From assembly GCA_017302355.1 (NCBI GenBank), contig JAFLDQ010000093.1:1-13004 (forward strand): DNA of 13,004 nucleotides, given 5' to 3'. The stretch is from Dechloromonas sp. Its GTDB lineage: Bacteria; Pseudomonadota; Gammaproteobacteria; Burkholderiales; Rhodocyclaceae. This document shows, piece by piece, positions 6,094-13,004 of this stretch (the stretch's first letter is position 1; each line of letters opens with the position of its first letter). The position numbers and the translations under genes were made by a program. The notes under the pieces were generated by a model that was not told the DNA's origin, did no database searches, and was given only the letters and a program-made list of their open reading frames with translations.

Positions 6094-7275
6094 TCAAAGA
6101 TAGGCTTCCTGTTCCGCCTTCTCGCCCAGTTCGAGCAGGGCGTCGGCGAGTTGGCGCAGCGGGAGCGGGAGGGGACCGGCGAGCAGCCGGGCGAGCTGCT
6201 GGCGGTCGTGGCCGGTCAGCGGCTTGCGCCGGGGGGCGGCGAGCAGATCGTCGCGCCGCATGGCGAACGGCAGCCAGGGCAAGTGTGCGGCTTCCCAGAG
6301 CGTCGCCGCCTGCAGCGCGATGGCGATGCCGGCCGGGTCGGGGTCGCAGGCGATTTCGGCGGGGGCCGGGGCGCCGGCGAGGAGGTGGCGCATGCTTTCC
6401 TGCCACCAGCCGGGCGGAAAGCCGGGGAGCCAGACGACCGCCATGTCCGGCGTGCGCTGGCGAGCGGTTCGCTCGAAGCTGGTCAGGTTCTCGACCAGCC
6501 GCCAGACACGCGGCCGGCCTTCGCGGGGTTGTGCGGACGCGATGGTTTCCGGGGTCAGCGCGCTCCAGTCGGCGCTGGCATTCAGGTCGATGATGCCGCT
6601 GGCGGTGCAGAGGCGGATCGGCCCGGCGACCAGCAAATGCGGCGTGTGCTCGAAAATGCCGCTTATTTCGAGGTCGACCGCAACCGCCAGCCAGCTCCAT
6701 TCGGCGGCGGTGACGCCTTTGCTGTCGCCACGGGCGAGCAGGGCGAAATCGCGGCGGGTGCCTTGCCGCTTTTCCTCGCGCCAGCGGGCGAGGCTATCGA
6801 GCAGGCCGAAGCGTTGCAGCCGGCGAGCCAGCGGGAGTTTGACCAGGGATGCCTGCGCCGCGGCCAGGTCGTCGTCGGCAAAGGGGTGCTGGCTGGCAAT
6901 CGCCCAGTCGTCGCTCAATCGTTCCGGGTTGGGCAACTGGAACATCTCGCGCAGTGCATCGAGGCGGTGAAATTCCAGCCAGGTGATGTCCCAGCGACTG
7001 CCCGCGCGCTTTTCATACTGCACCGACCAGCCGTGGCGCAGCAGCCAGTCGGCGAGCTTCAGGGCGGTTTCCAGGTGCTGGCTGCCGGCGTCGGCGAGCA
7101 GGGTCGTCCACTTGCGGCGCGCCTGGTTCGGCCTGACCCAGCGCCGCAGCAAGTCGGCCTGGTCGCCCGGCAAGGCCCGCGGGTCCCCGCTCGTTTCGCG
7201 CACGAAGCGCCGCCGGCTGGCTTGCGGGCTGGCCAGCGAGGCGCCGGCGAGGAGTTCGCTTTCGAGCGATGACAT
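6094..7275 (-). CDS. jetD: JetD/MksG-like Toprim-fold nuclease subunit of a Wadjet-type SMC system
   Basis: This 393-residue protein belongs to the DUF3322/DUF2220-type family that forms the nuclease subunit of Wadjet (JetD, MksG, EptD). The N-terminal half (about 1-200) is helical and Arg/Trp-rich, as expected for the arm and DNA-binding part. The C-terminal half holds the Toprim centre: E262 in WRLVENLTSFE and D311/D313 in IACDPDPAGIAIA. The catalytic glutamate and DxD pair are therefore intact, and metal-dependent DNA cleavage is expected once the SMC motor has trapped a small circular DNA. The ATG at 7275 is 7 bases after the preceding stop. An earlier ATG at 7350 would overlap the upstream gene by 68 bases and adds 25 residues without family character, so I prefer 7275. 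No strong Shine-Dalgarno is seen, suggesting coupled translation. It is the last gene of the SMC cassette. Which Wadjet subtype it belongs to is not decided here. Confidence 0.87.
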   Translation of the reverse strand: MSSLESELLAGASLASPQASRRRFVRETSGDPRALPGDQADLLRRWVRPNQARRKWTTLLADAGSQHLETALKLADWLLRHGWSVQYEKRAGSRWDITWLEFHRLDALREMFQLPNPERLSDDWAIASQHPFADDDLAAAQASLVKLPLARRLQRFGLLDSLARWREEKRQGTRRDFALLARGDSKGVTAAEWSWLAVAVDLEISGIFEHTPHLLVAGPIRLCTASGIIDLNASADWSALTPETIASAQPREGRPRVWRLVENLTSFERTARQRTPDMAVVWLPGFPPGWWQESMRHLLAGAPAPAEIACDPDPAGIAIALQAATLWEAAHLPWLPFAMRRDDLLAAPRRKPLTGHDRQQLARLLAGPLPLPLRQLADALLELGEKAEQEAYL

Positions 7276-7282
7276 GTGCGGG

Positions 7283-8143
7283 TCAGCGGCTGCGCATGAA
7301 GTCGGCAAAAAGGTCGGGGGCGAGGGCGCGCAGTTTCGCGCGTTGTTCAATCTGTGCCGCGTGCTGGCCGGTCTTTTCCAGATGCAGCAGGTCGAGCACC
7401 AGCAAGAAGGCGCGTGCCGGTTCGCTGTGCGCGGGCTGCGCGGGGCGCAGCAAGTCGCGCAATTCGCCGTGGTGGATCAGCAGCCAGGCCGGGAGCCAGG
7501 CGAGGTCGTGGTGTTCGCCATTGTTTTCAAACCCGGCCAAAAACCGCAATTTCAGCCGGTTGACCGTAACCGGCGCCATGACGAGAAGGGATTCGAGGCG
7601 TTCCGGGGACAGCCAGGCCAACTCGGCCAGCAGGGGCCACCATACTTCCGGCGCGCCATGCCTGATCTCGATTTCGCTCATCCAGGCCAGCGGGGCGGGG
7701 ATGCGCCGCCAGGAGGGGATTCTTTCGATGGCGGAACGGGCGTCGCCGGGCGCGCCGGCCGCCAGCCACAAGGGGGCGGCGTGTATTTCCGGCTGCGCGT
7801 TGTCGTAATCGAGCGCCGCCGCGGTCCGGGCGAGCGCGGCCCACAGCGGGCGTGCCCAGAGGGTGGCTCGGGCGGTACCGAAGCATTGTTCGGCGAGCGG
7901 CAACAGGGTTTGGACGATCTGCCGGTGTCGGGTTTGCAGGCTGCCGGGCTGGAGGTTGCGCCGAAAATCCTTGAGTTGTTCAAGGAGCTGCTTGTGGCTG
8001 GCCAGGTCGCGGTGGCTGGGAAATTCGTCGTGCAGGGCGGCGATGGCCAATGCCGTCGCATCGGCATCGTGGGCGGCAAAGGCTGCCACGACCGCGTTGT
8101 TGAGCAGTACGTCGCGCGAGTCCTCGAAGAGATCCAGCTGCAT
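7283..8143 (-). CDS. Unrecognised fifth gene of the SMC cassette, with N-terminal clamp-binding-like motif
   Basis: I do not recognise this 286-residue protein. It lies between the SMC ATPase gene (14 bases after its stop) and the Toprim nuclease gene (7 bases before its start), with a Shine-Dalgarno (AGGGCG) before the ATG, so it belongs to the same operon. The N-terminus is MQLDLFEDSR; residues 2-6, QLDLF, match the bacterial beta-clamp-binding consensus QL(S/D)LF exactly, and the end position suits a flexible tail. The rest appears alpha-helical, rich in Ala, Leu and Trp. There is a Trp cluster at about 96-101 and a central block at about 145-180 containing WRRIP, APLAWMSEIEI, EVWWPLLAELAWL. 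A helical C-terminal half rich in Leu and His follows (AWLPAWLLIHHGELRDLL at about 215-232). A TPR-like or other helical-repeat scaffold is possible. No signal peptide, membrane segment or nuclease motif is visible. A role as accessory, target-sensing or regulatory subunit is inference from position only. Confidence 0.85.
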   Translation of the reverse strand: MQLDLFEDSRDVLLNNAVVAAFAAHDADATALAIAALHDEFPSHRDLASHKQLLEQLKDFRRNLQPGSLQTRHRQIVQTLLPLAEQCFGTARATLWARPLWAALARTAAALDYDNAQPEIHAAPLWLAAGAPGDARSAIERIPSWRRIPAPLAWMSEIEIRHGAPEVWWPLLAELAWLSPERLESLLVMAPVTVNRLKLRFLAGFENNGEHHDLAWLPAWLLIHHGELRDLLRPAQPAHSEPARAFLLVLDLLHLEKTGQHAAQIEQRAKLRALAPDLFADFMRSR

Positions 8144-8157
8144 CGTTTTCGCCCTGG

Positions 8158-10926
8158 CTATTGCGTGTCGCGCACCAGCACGCCGACGCGCGGCGCCCAG
8201 GGCTCGCCCGGCTTTTTCTTGAAGGTGACCAGGGTCAGCAGCGACGGGTCGTGCACATTGACATTGTGGGTGACCGGCGTGGTCAGCAGATATTGCGCCT
8301 GTGTCGCCTTGAGGAAGCCGGCGACGCGGTCGATGTTGACGATGTCGAGGTGGGCGAAGGGTTCGTCGATGAAGACGAAGCCGCCGGGATGCGATTCCTC
8401 CATCATCAGCGCGATCAGCAGGATCAGCGATTTCATCACTTGTTGACCGCCGGAGGCGTCGCCGTCGTTCAGCCCCATGAAGCCTTTTTCGTCGAAATCG
8501 AATTTGACCGACAGTGCTGCCTGGGTCAGCGCCAGGTCGTCGTCGGCGAGCAGCGGCAATTCGGCTTCGACCTTGATGCTGGCCATTTCGCCCAGGGTGC
8601 GCAGGTTGCGGGCGTAGCGGCGGACGGTGGCGCGCAGCACATGGACGTACTGCTCGCGCGCCGCCGTGGTCTGTGCTTCGGCCATCCGGTTGTCGCGCTC
8701 GCGTTCGGCCAGTTCCTCGCCCTGCCTGGTGGCATCGGCTTGCAGCTTGTCGCGGGTGACGAGGATGCCGGCGTCGGTGATCCAGGTCTTTTCGGCGAGA
8801 TCGCGTTCGATCCTGCCGATCTCCCGGTCGATGGCGGCGAGGCTCTCCCATTCGCGGGCGATTTCGGCGTTGGCCGGTTCATCCAGCCAGTTGGCGGGCA
8901 GGCTGCGGCGACCACGGCGCAAGGCTTGCAGGCGCCTGGCCTGTTCCAGACGTGCGGGCTTGTTGGCTTTTTCGGCCAGACGGTTGTCCACCTCCCGCAA
9001 TTGCGCGGCGATGTTTTCGACCGCGCGTCTTGCGTCGTGCAGGGTTTCGTCGGCGGTTTCGCGCTGCCTCCGGGTTTGGGTCAACGCTTCCCGGACCTGC
9101 TGGCGGCGTTGTTCCAGTTCGGCCTGCCGTGCTTCGGCATCAGAAAACTCGGCAGCGCGGGCGGCCAGGGTCTGGGTGGCGCTTTCCCCGGCCAGCTGCG
9201 CACGGCAGTGGGCGATTGTCTGTTCGCATTCGCCGATGCTCGCTTCATGCCCGGCGATGCGCGGGGCGAGTTCGGCCAGCCGGGCCTGCACGGCGGCCAG
9301 GCGGGCGGCGCCGAAGCGGGCGAATTCCGGCGCGGCATGGCGGCCGCCGCGCCGTTCGCGCAGGTAGCCGCTTTGCGTGACCCAGTCCTGGGCGCGCGGC
9401 AGCCGGGCGCCGGCGCGGGCGTCTTCAACACGCTGCGTGCGGTCGAGCAGTTTGTCGATCCAGCCGGGAACGGGGCGGCGGAAACGCACGACCTCGGCGA
9501 CGCTGCCCGGCGCGTGCAGCGCCGGCTCGCTGCGTTCGGGCACGATGAAATGGCGGTACTTGTGCCGTTCGCCCAGCGTGAAAGCGGCTTCGGCGTCGCG
9601 TTCGCGGTGCAGGACGACGAGGTGGGCAAAGGGCGCGAGCAGGGCTTCGACGGCTTTCTGCCAGCCGCTGTCGGTGATTTCGGCGAGGTCGACCAGCAGG
9701 TCGTGGGCGATGCCGGCATCGTCGAGCGCCGCGCGAAAAGCGCGGACGTCGCCCGGTTCGGCGCGTTGACCGCTGGCGAGGGCGGCGATGACGGCCGCCA
9801 GTTCGCGCTGCTGGTTTTGCCAGCCGGCGAGTTCGAGACGCAGGGCGTCGCGCCGGGTTTCCGCCTCGCCCTGCTGGCGGACGATGATTTCCGGGTTGCC
9901 GCCGGCTGCCGCGGCCAGGCGCAGCAGGCGTTCGCGTTCGCCGAGCAGGGCCTCCAGCTTGCCGGATTCGCGGTGGATCGGCGCCTGCGCTTCGATGGCG
10001 CGTTGCTCGGCGTCACGCGCGGCGGCGCGCCGGGTTCCGGCGCTGGCGAGATCGGCCTCCGCTTGCGGTCGACGGGCCTGCAGGGCCGATTTTTCAGCGA
10101 GCAAAGCGCGCCATTCGCGGTGCATGCCGATGATTTGCGAGCGGCCCCTGAGGATGGAATCGGCGAGCAGGTGATATTCCAGCCGCGGGCGGGTTTCGCT
10201 GAACAGGCGGTTGCGCTCGTCGTTCAGCCGGCACCACGTCCGGTGGTTGTCGACATCGAGCTCGGCGTTCCGGATCCTGAGTTGCAGGCGCTCAAGCTGG
10301 GCCTCGACTTCAGCCAGCTCGCGGCGTGTCGCCTCCTGATGCTGGCGCGCCTCCTGGTAGCGGTCGAGTACCTCGCGGTCGCCGAAGACCTGGAATACCA
10401 GATCGAGCAGGGCCTTGGGCGAGAGTTCGCAGAGCTTGTCGGTCTGCCCCTGCTCCAGCGACAGCACCTGGCCGATGGCCGGCGTCAGCCCGGCGCCATG
10501 CAGCACCTGCTGGTATTCGCGCACGCCGAGTTGGGTGGCGTTTCCCTGCAGCGCTTCGATCGGCGTGTCGCCTTCGGCGATCAGGTAATGCCGTGTCCAC
10601 TCGCCGCCTTTTTTCTCGATGCGGCAGGCCAGCGTCACCGTGTCGCTGGAAAACGGCGGCCAGAACGGCCGCTTGCCCGAAGGCTGGCGGCGGTTGTCGA
10701 CGACGCCGCGCAGCCAGCAGAAATCCTCGCCATTGCGCCGCACGTAGCGCTTGTAGTCGCGCTTCTTCGAGCAGTCGAGCGCCAGCAGCGTGCGCAGGGC
10801 GTCGAGCAACGTGGTCTTGCCGGAGCCGTTGGGGCCGACGATGGTGACGATGGCGGCATCGAGCGGCAGCACCAGGCGCTGCCAGAAATCCCAATGGACG
10901 ACTTCGAGTTTTTCCAGGCGGAACAT
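8158..10926 (-). CDS. jetC: JetC/MksB-like compact SMC ATPase
   Basis: This protein of about 922 residues is the motor of the cassette. The N-terminal ATPase half has Walker A GPNGSGKTT (about 31-39) and an SMC-type Q-rich segment SLEQGQTDKLCELSP (about 155-169). A coiled-coil arm runs from about 185 to 385. A small hinge-like domain follows at about 395-490 (LLVDLAEITDSGWQKAVEALL), then a return coiled coil to about 770. The C-terminal half has the signature ASGGQ (about 823-827), Walker B FVFIDEP with catalytic Glu (about 849-855), D-loop HLD and switch His in TTPVTHN. All ATPase motifs are intact. It is clearly shorter than MukB (about 1,500) and canonical SMC (about 1,150-1,200), matching the shorter arms of Wadjet/Mks motors. 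The start shares one base with the jetB stop (TGATG). By analogy it dimerises at the hinge and extrudes DNA loops with JetA and JetB. A general SMC/RecN-like repair ATPase is less likely given the neighbours. Confidence 0.92.
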   Translation of the reverse strand: MFRLEKLEVVHWDFWQRLVLPLDAAIVTIVGPNGSGKTTLLDALRTLLALDCSKKRDYKRYVRRNGEDFCWLRGVVDNRRQPSGKRPFWPPFSSDTVTLACRIEKKGGEWTRHYLIAEGDTPIEALQGNATQLGVREYQQVLHGAGLTPAIGQVLSLEQGQTDKLCELSPKALLDLVFQVFGDREVLDRYQEARQHQEATRRELAEVEAQLERLQLRIRNAELDVDNHRTWCRLNDERNRLFSETRPRLEYHLLADSILRGRSQIIGMHREWRALLAEKSALQARRPQAEADLASAGTRRAAARDAEQRAIEAQAPIHRESGKLEALLGERERLLRLAAAAGGNPEIIVRQQGEAETRRDALRLELAGWQNQQRELAAVIAALASGQRAEPGDVRAFRAALDDAGIAHDLLVDLAEITDSGWQKAVEALLAPFAHLVVLHRERDAEAAFTLGERHKYRHFIVPERSEPALHAPGSVAEVVRFRRPVPGWIDKLLDRTQRVEDARAGARLPRAQDWVTQSGYLRERRGGRHAAPEFARFGAARLAAVQARLAELAPRIAGHEASIGECEQTIAHCRAQLAGESATQTLAARAAEFSDAEARQAELEQRRQQVREALTQTRRQRETADETLHDARRAVENIAAQLREVDNRLAEKANKPARLEQARRLQALRRGRRSLPANWLDEPANAEIAREWESLAAIDREIGRIERDLAEKTWITDAGILVTRDKLQADATRQGEELAERERDNRMAEAQTTAAREQYVHVLRATVRRYARNLRTLGEMASIKVEAELPLLADDDLALTQAALSVKFDFDEKGFMGLNDGDASGGQQVMKSLILLIALMMEESHPGGFVFIDEPFAHLDIVNIDRVAGFLKATQAQYLLTTPVTHNVNVHDPSLLTLVTFKKKPGEPWAPRVGVLVRDTQ

Positions 10927-11603
10927 CAGGCGTCTCCGCTTGCGGTCGACGCCGTTTTTGCTTCCTTTTTGCCGTTGACCGCGACCAGCACATCGGCCAG
11001 CGCGCCGTCGAGGATGCGCGGGGCGAGTTCGGCGTAGTCGAAGGCGAGGTCGAGCAGCGGCCCCTCGTGCAGCACCTTGTTGCGCCGCTCGATGAAGCCG
11101 AGGCGCGACAGCACGGGGAGGAGGAATTGCAGGCGCGCCTTGCCGCCGAGCAGCCTGCCGTAATCTTCGAGCAGCACGTTTTCCGGCACGCCGCGCGCGG
11201 CGTCGTCGCGCAGCGGGGCGGCCTGCGCGTTGCCGAAGAGGTCGCTCTGGCCTTCGTCGGTGGTGGCGTCGCGGGACAGCTGGCGTTCGCGCTTGGGCAG
11301 GATGATCAGCGCCCAGAGCAGGATGAGCAGGGCGACGCCGTCGCGGTTCAGTCCGGCATTGCTGGACAGCCAGGCGTCGCCGCGCCCGAAAACGGCATTT
11401 TCGCTGTCGGCCGCCAGGCCGGCGGCGACATGGCCGGCAAAGGGATTGTCGAGCAGGCGCAGGCCGGTGGCGGCGAGGCGATGCTCGATGTCCTGGCGGA
11501 AGCTTTCGTCGATCAGCAGGCGGCGCACTTCGGCGTCGCTCTTGGGCAGCCAGCGCTGGGCGAGCAGGCGGGCGATGAACTCGGCGGGCGTGTTGGCGTT
11601 CAT
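10926..11603 (-). CDS. jetB: JetB/MksE-like KITE subunit (DUF4194/MukE-like)
   Basis: This 225-residue protein fits the MukE-like KITE subunit, which dimerises through tandem winged-helix domains and binds the kleisin. The first winged-helix-like part covers about residues 6-60, the second about 85-180 (DGVALLILLWALIILPKRER, then LLEDYGRLLGGKARLQFLLPVLSRLGFIERR). Between about 107 and 138 is a polar, Asp/Gly/Ala-rich stretch that looks flexible. It contains QSDLF (119-123), close to the clamp-binding motif QADMF of the DNA polymerase III alpha subunit. The C-terminal tail is Lys/Ser/Ala-rich. The start codon overlaps the kleisin gene stop by 4 bases (ATGA) and its stop overlaps the SMC gene by 1 base, typical for kleisin-KITE-SMC operons. 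The assignment rests on order, length and winged-helix pattern, because primary sequence in this family is poorly conserved. Confidence 0.82.
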   Translation of the reverse strand: MNANTPAEFIARLLAQRWLPKSDAEVRRLLIDESFRQDIEHRLAATGLRLLDNPFAGHVAAGLAADSENAVFGRGDAWLSSNAGLNRDGVALLILLWALIILPKRERQLSRDATTDEGQSDLFGNAQAAPLRDDAARGVPENVLLEDYGRLLGGKARLQFLLPVLSRLGFIERRNKVLHEGPLLDLAFDYAELAPRILDGALADVLVAVNGKKEAKTASTASGDA

Positions 11604-12880
11604 GGCGTTTGCCGGGGCAGGATGGCGCCGCGACTGATGGCGGCGACTTCGTTGCGTCGCGGGGTATCGAGCGCGTCGTCGCCGGCCCAGCGCAGGCGCA
11701 GCGGCAGGGCGCCGAAAGCCGCCAGTTCGGGGTCGCCGGCCGGGTCGCCGAGGAAGGGGAGCAGCGAGAAACGGTAGGCGGCGGCGCGATAGCTGTCACC
11801 GACGATGGCGTCGCTGACGGCCAGCCCGTCGTCGCCTGCGGCGAGGCCGGCCAGCAGGCGGGTCAAGGCCGCCAGTTCCGGCGGCGGCTCGCGCGGGATT
11901 TCGCGGGTATTTTCGGCGTCGACCGCAGGCGGCAGCGTCGACCGCCGGCGTTGCGGGCGTTGCCGTTCGAGCAGCTCGAATTCGGCGACATCGGCCATCA
12001 CGTCCGCCAGGACGAAGGAAATTTCCGGCACCAGATGCGTGACGCCGACGGCAAAATCGGCAAGCTGGTCGATGTCGCGCGTGGTCAGCCAGGCAGCGAG
12101 TTCGGACGAGGTCAACCCGCCTTGCGAGAGGTGCACGCGCTGGCGGGCGATGGCCGCAAGCTCGCGCTGGAAGACGCCGGTCATGCGCATGATGCGGCTC
12201 TGCCGGGCGCCGATTTCCTGCGCCAGTCGCCAGCTGGCGTCGTCGGGCAGGCCGTCGGCGGTCAGCTCGCGCATGATCCCGGTGCCTTTCTCCATCCATT
12301 GCCAGACGGAAGCGAGCTTCCTTTGCGCCGCTTGCAGGCGGAACTCGGAACCGGAGGCGACCGCGCCGGAAAACTCGTCCTCCAGTTCGCCCAGGCGCGC
12401 CAGCAGGTGTTGCAGGTTTTCCGGCGAAATGCGCCCGGTGGCGCCGCCGGCGGCGATCTGCGCGGTCAGGTAGCCCAGTTCGGCGTCGTCCTCGGCGGCG
12501 AATTGCAGCAGCGTCGAAAGCGCGGCCAGCACCATGCGGCCGGTGGGGGAAATCTGGTAGGTGCGTCTTTCGCTGTCCCAGACCAGGAGTTCATGCTCGC
12601 GCAGGCGCTTCAATACGGTTTCCAGCTTGACCGGGTCGATGAAAGCGAAGTGCATTTCCAGTTCGCGCGGCGACCAGCTCGGGTGGTCGGCACGGGCGCC
12701 GATTTCGCGCAGGACCAGCAGGCGCACCATGACTTCGGCCTCGCCGCCGCGAAAGACGGCGATGCAGGCGGCGATCAGCCCGCGTGCGCCGAGCAGCGGA
12801 TAGAGCGGCGCGATGTCGGCCGGTTCGACGCCACGGGCGAAAAATTCGGCGAGATCGGGCCGTTCGCCCGCGTTTGTCAT
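11600..12880 (-). CDS. jetA: JetA/MksF-like kleisin subunit
   Basis: This 426-residue protein has the size of MukF (about 440) and the expected kleisin layout. The N-terminal winged helix is at about residues 45-120 (MVRLLVLREIGARA, then FIDPVKLETVLKRLREHELLVWD and a beta-wing YQISPTGRMVL). A long helical middle region at about 150-305 resembles the MukF four-helix/coiled segment. A charged, Pro-rich linker at about 306-335 (PQRRRSTLPPAV) would be where the KITE dimer binds. A small C-terminal domain at about 336-426 would touch the SMC head. The ATG at 12880 directly follows the prfB stop codon (TAAATG) and has AGGGCG about 8 bases upstream, inside prfB. It is the first gene of the five-gene cassette. 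Subtype (I, II or III of Wadjet, or chromosomal Mks) cannot be fixed by eye. Confidence 0.85.
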   Translation of the reverse strand: MTNAGERPDLAEFFARGVEPADIAPLYPLLGARGLIAACIAVFRGGEAEVMVRLLVLREIGARADHPSWSPRELEMHFAFIDPVKLETVLKRLREHELLVWDSERRTYQISPTGRMVLAALSTLLQFAAEDDAELGYLTAQIAAGGATGRISPENLQHLLARLGELEDEFSGAVASGSEFRLQAAQRKLASVWQWMEKGTGIMRELTADGLPDDASWRLAQEIGARQSRIMRMTGVFQRELAAIARQRVHLSQGGLTSSELAAWLTTRDIDQLADFAVGVTHLVPEISFVLADVMADVAEFELLERQRPQRRRSTLPPAVDAENTREIPREPPPELAALTRLLAGLAAGDDGLAVSDAIVGDSYRAAAYRFSLLPFLGDPAGDPELAAFGALPLRLRWAGDDALDTPRRNEVAAISRGAILPRQTP

Positions 12881-13004
12881 TTACACGCCCTGTTTCAGGC
12901 TGGCTTCGATGAAGGGGTCGAGATCGCCGTCGAGCACGCCCTGCGTGTTGCCGGTTTCGTGGTTGGTGCGCAGGTCCTTGATGCGGCTCTGGTCGAGCAC
13001 GTAG
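12881..13004 (-). CDS. prfB: Peptide chain release factor 2, C-terminal end (partial)
   Basis: Forty residues and the TAA stop (12883-12881) of a gene that continues beyond the right edge. The C-terminus reads [20 protein letters not shown], then [20 protein letters not shown], matching bacterial release factor 2, which recognises UAA and UGA. RF1 lacks this exact ending. The catalytic GGQ loop, the stop-codon-reading SPF motif and any programmed frameshift lie outside the window. The stop codon touches the start codon of the jetA homologue with no spacer, so the SMC cassette probably shares the prfB transcript, at least in part. Confidence 0.95.
   Translation of the reverse strand, partial: YVLDQSRIKDLRTNHETGNTQGVLDGDLDPFIEASLKQGV

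Noticed and set aside
6038..6700. Extension of the vapB frame far upstream into jetD
   Set aside because: The added residues are a shadow of jetD; a good Shine-Dalgarno and the family N-terminus place the vapB start at 6037.
7276..7350. Longer jetD starting at 7350
   Set aside because: It would overlap the preceding gene by 68 bases and adds residues without family character; the start at 7275 fits the tight operon spacing.
8161..11037. Long plus-strand open frame (958 codons) opposite the SMC gene
   Set aside because: Antisense shadow of a GC-rich coiled-coil gene; no recognisable domain, whereas the minus-strand frame has all SMC ATPase motifs.
10927..11799. N-terminal extension of the SMC frame upstream of 10926
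   Set aside because: The extension reads through jetB out of frame and is Arg/Ala-rich; MFRLEKLEVVHW at 10926 is the natural SMC N-terminus and overlaps the jetB stop by one base.
1..13004. CRISPR array, tRNA or rRNA genes
   Set aside because: No regularly spaced direct repeats, cloverleaf-like segments or rRNA-like stretches were seen on either strand.

Overview
The window is GC-rich, gene-dense bacterial DNA with about 12 kb of co-directional genes on the minus strand. The release factor 2 C-terminus, the YceH homologue, the codon usage and the lipoprotein/RND pump style fit a Gram-negative proteobacterium. A betaproteobacterium of the Rhodocyclales type is my best guess, but it is inference only. 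No gene-free stretch exceeds about 105 bases, and I see no tRNA, rRNA or CRISPR array.

Left end, plus strand: the last codons of an unidentified gene (2-58, possibly a transposase C-terminus), then a YceH/DUF480-family gene (162-815). A 43-bp convergent gap with strong GC-rich hairpins separates it from the minus-strand genes. Minus strand, read right to left, i.e. in transcription order: the 3' end of prfB (release factor 2); a five-gene MukBEF-like SMC cassette of the Wadjet/JetABCD (MksBEFG/EptABCD) class; a vapBC toxin-antitoxin pair with its own AT-rich promoter/operator; and an RND efflux operon of lipoprotein adaptor, inner-membrane pump and a small cupin protein.

The SMC cassette is the main item. 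It encodes a kleisin (JetA/MksF-like), a KITE protein (JetB/MksE-like), a compact SMC ATPase with intact Walker A, signature, Walker B and a hinge (JetC/MksB-like), and a Toprim-fold nuclease subunit with its E..DxD residues intact (JetD/MksG-like). Known systems of this class extrude DNA loops on small circular DNA and cleave it, restricting plasmids. Between jetC and jetD sits an extra gene (7283-8143) of a family I do not recognise. Its protein starts with a textbook beta-clamp-binding pentapeptide (QLDLF, residues 2-6), and the JetB homologue carries a second clamp-like motif (QSDLF, residues 119-123) in a probable flexible linker. This raises the untested idea that this variant is physically linked to the replication clamp.

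The cassette has junctions of -4, -1, +14 and +7 nt and begins directly at the prfB stop codon (TAAATG), so it is probably at least partly co-transcribed with a housekeeping translation gene. vapBC follows 56 nt after jetD, and the pump adaptor starts 22 nt after vapC, so transcription could run through all three modules.
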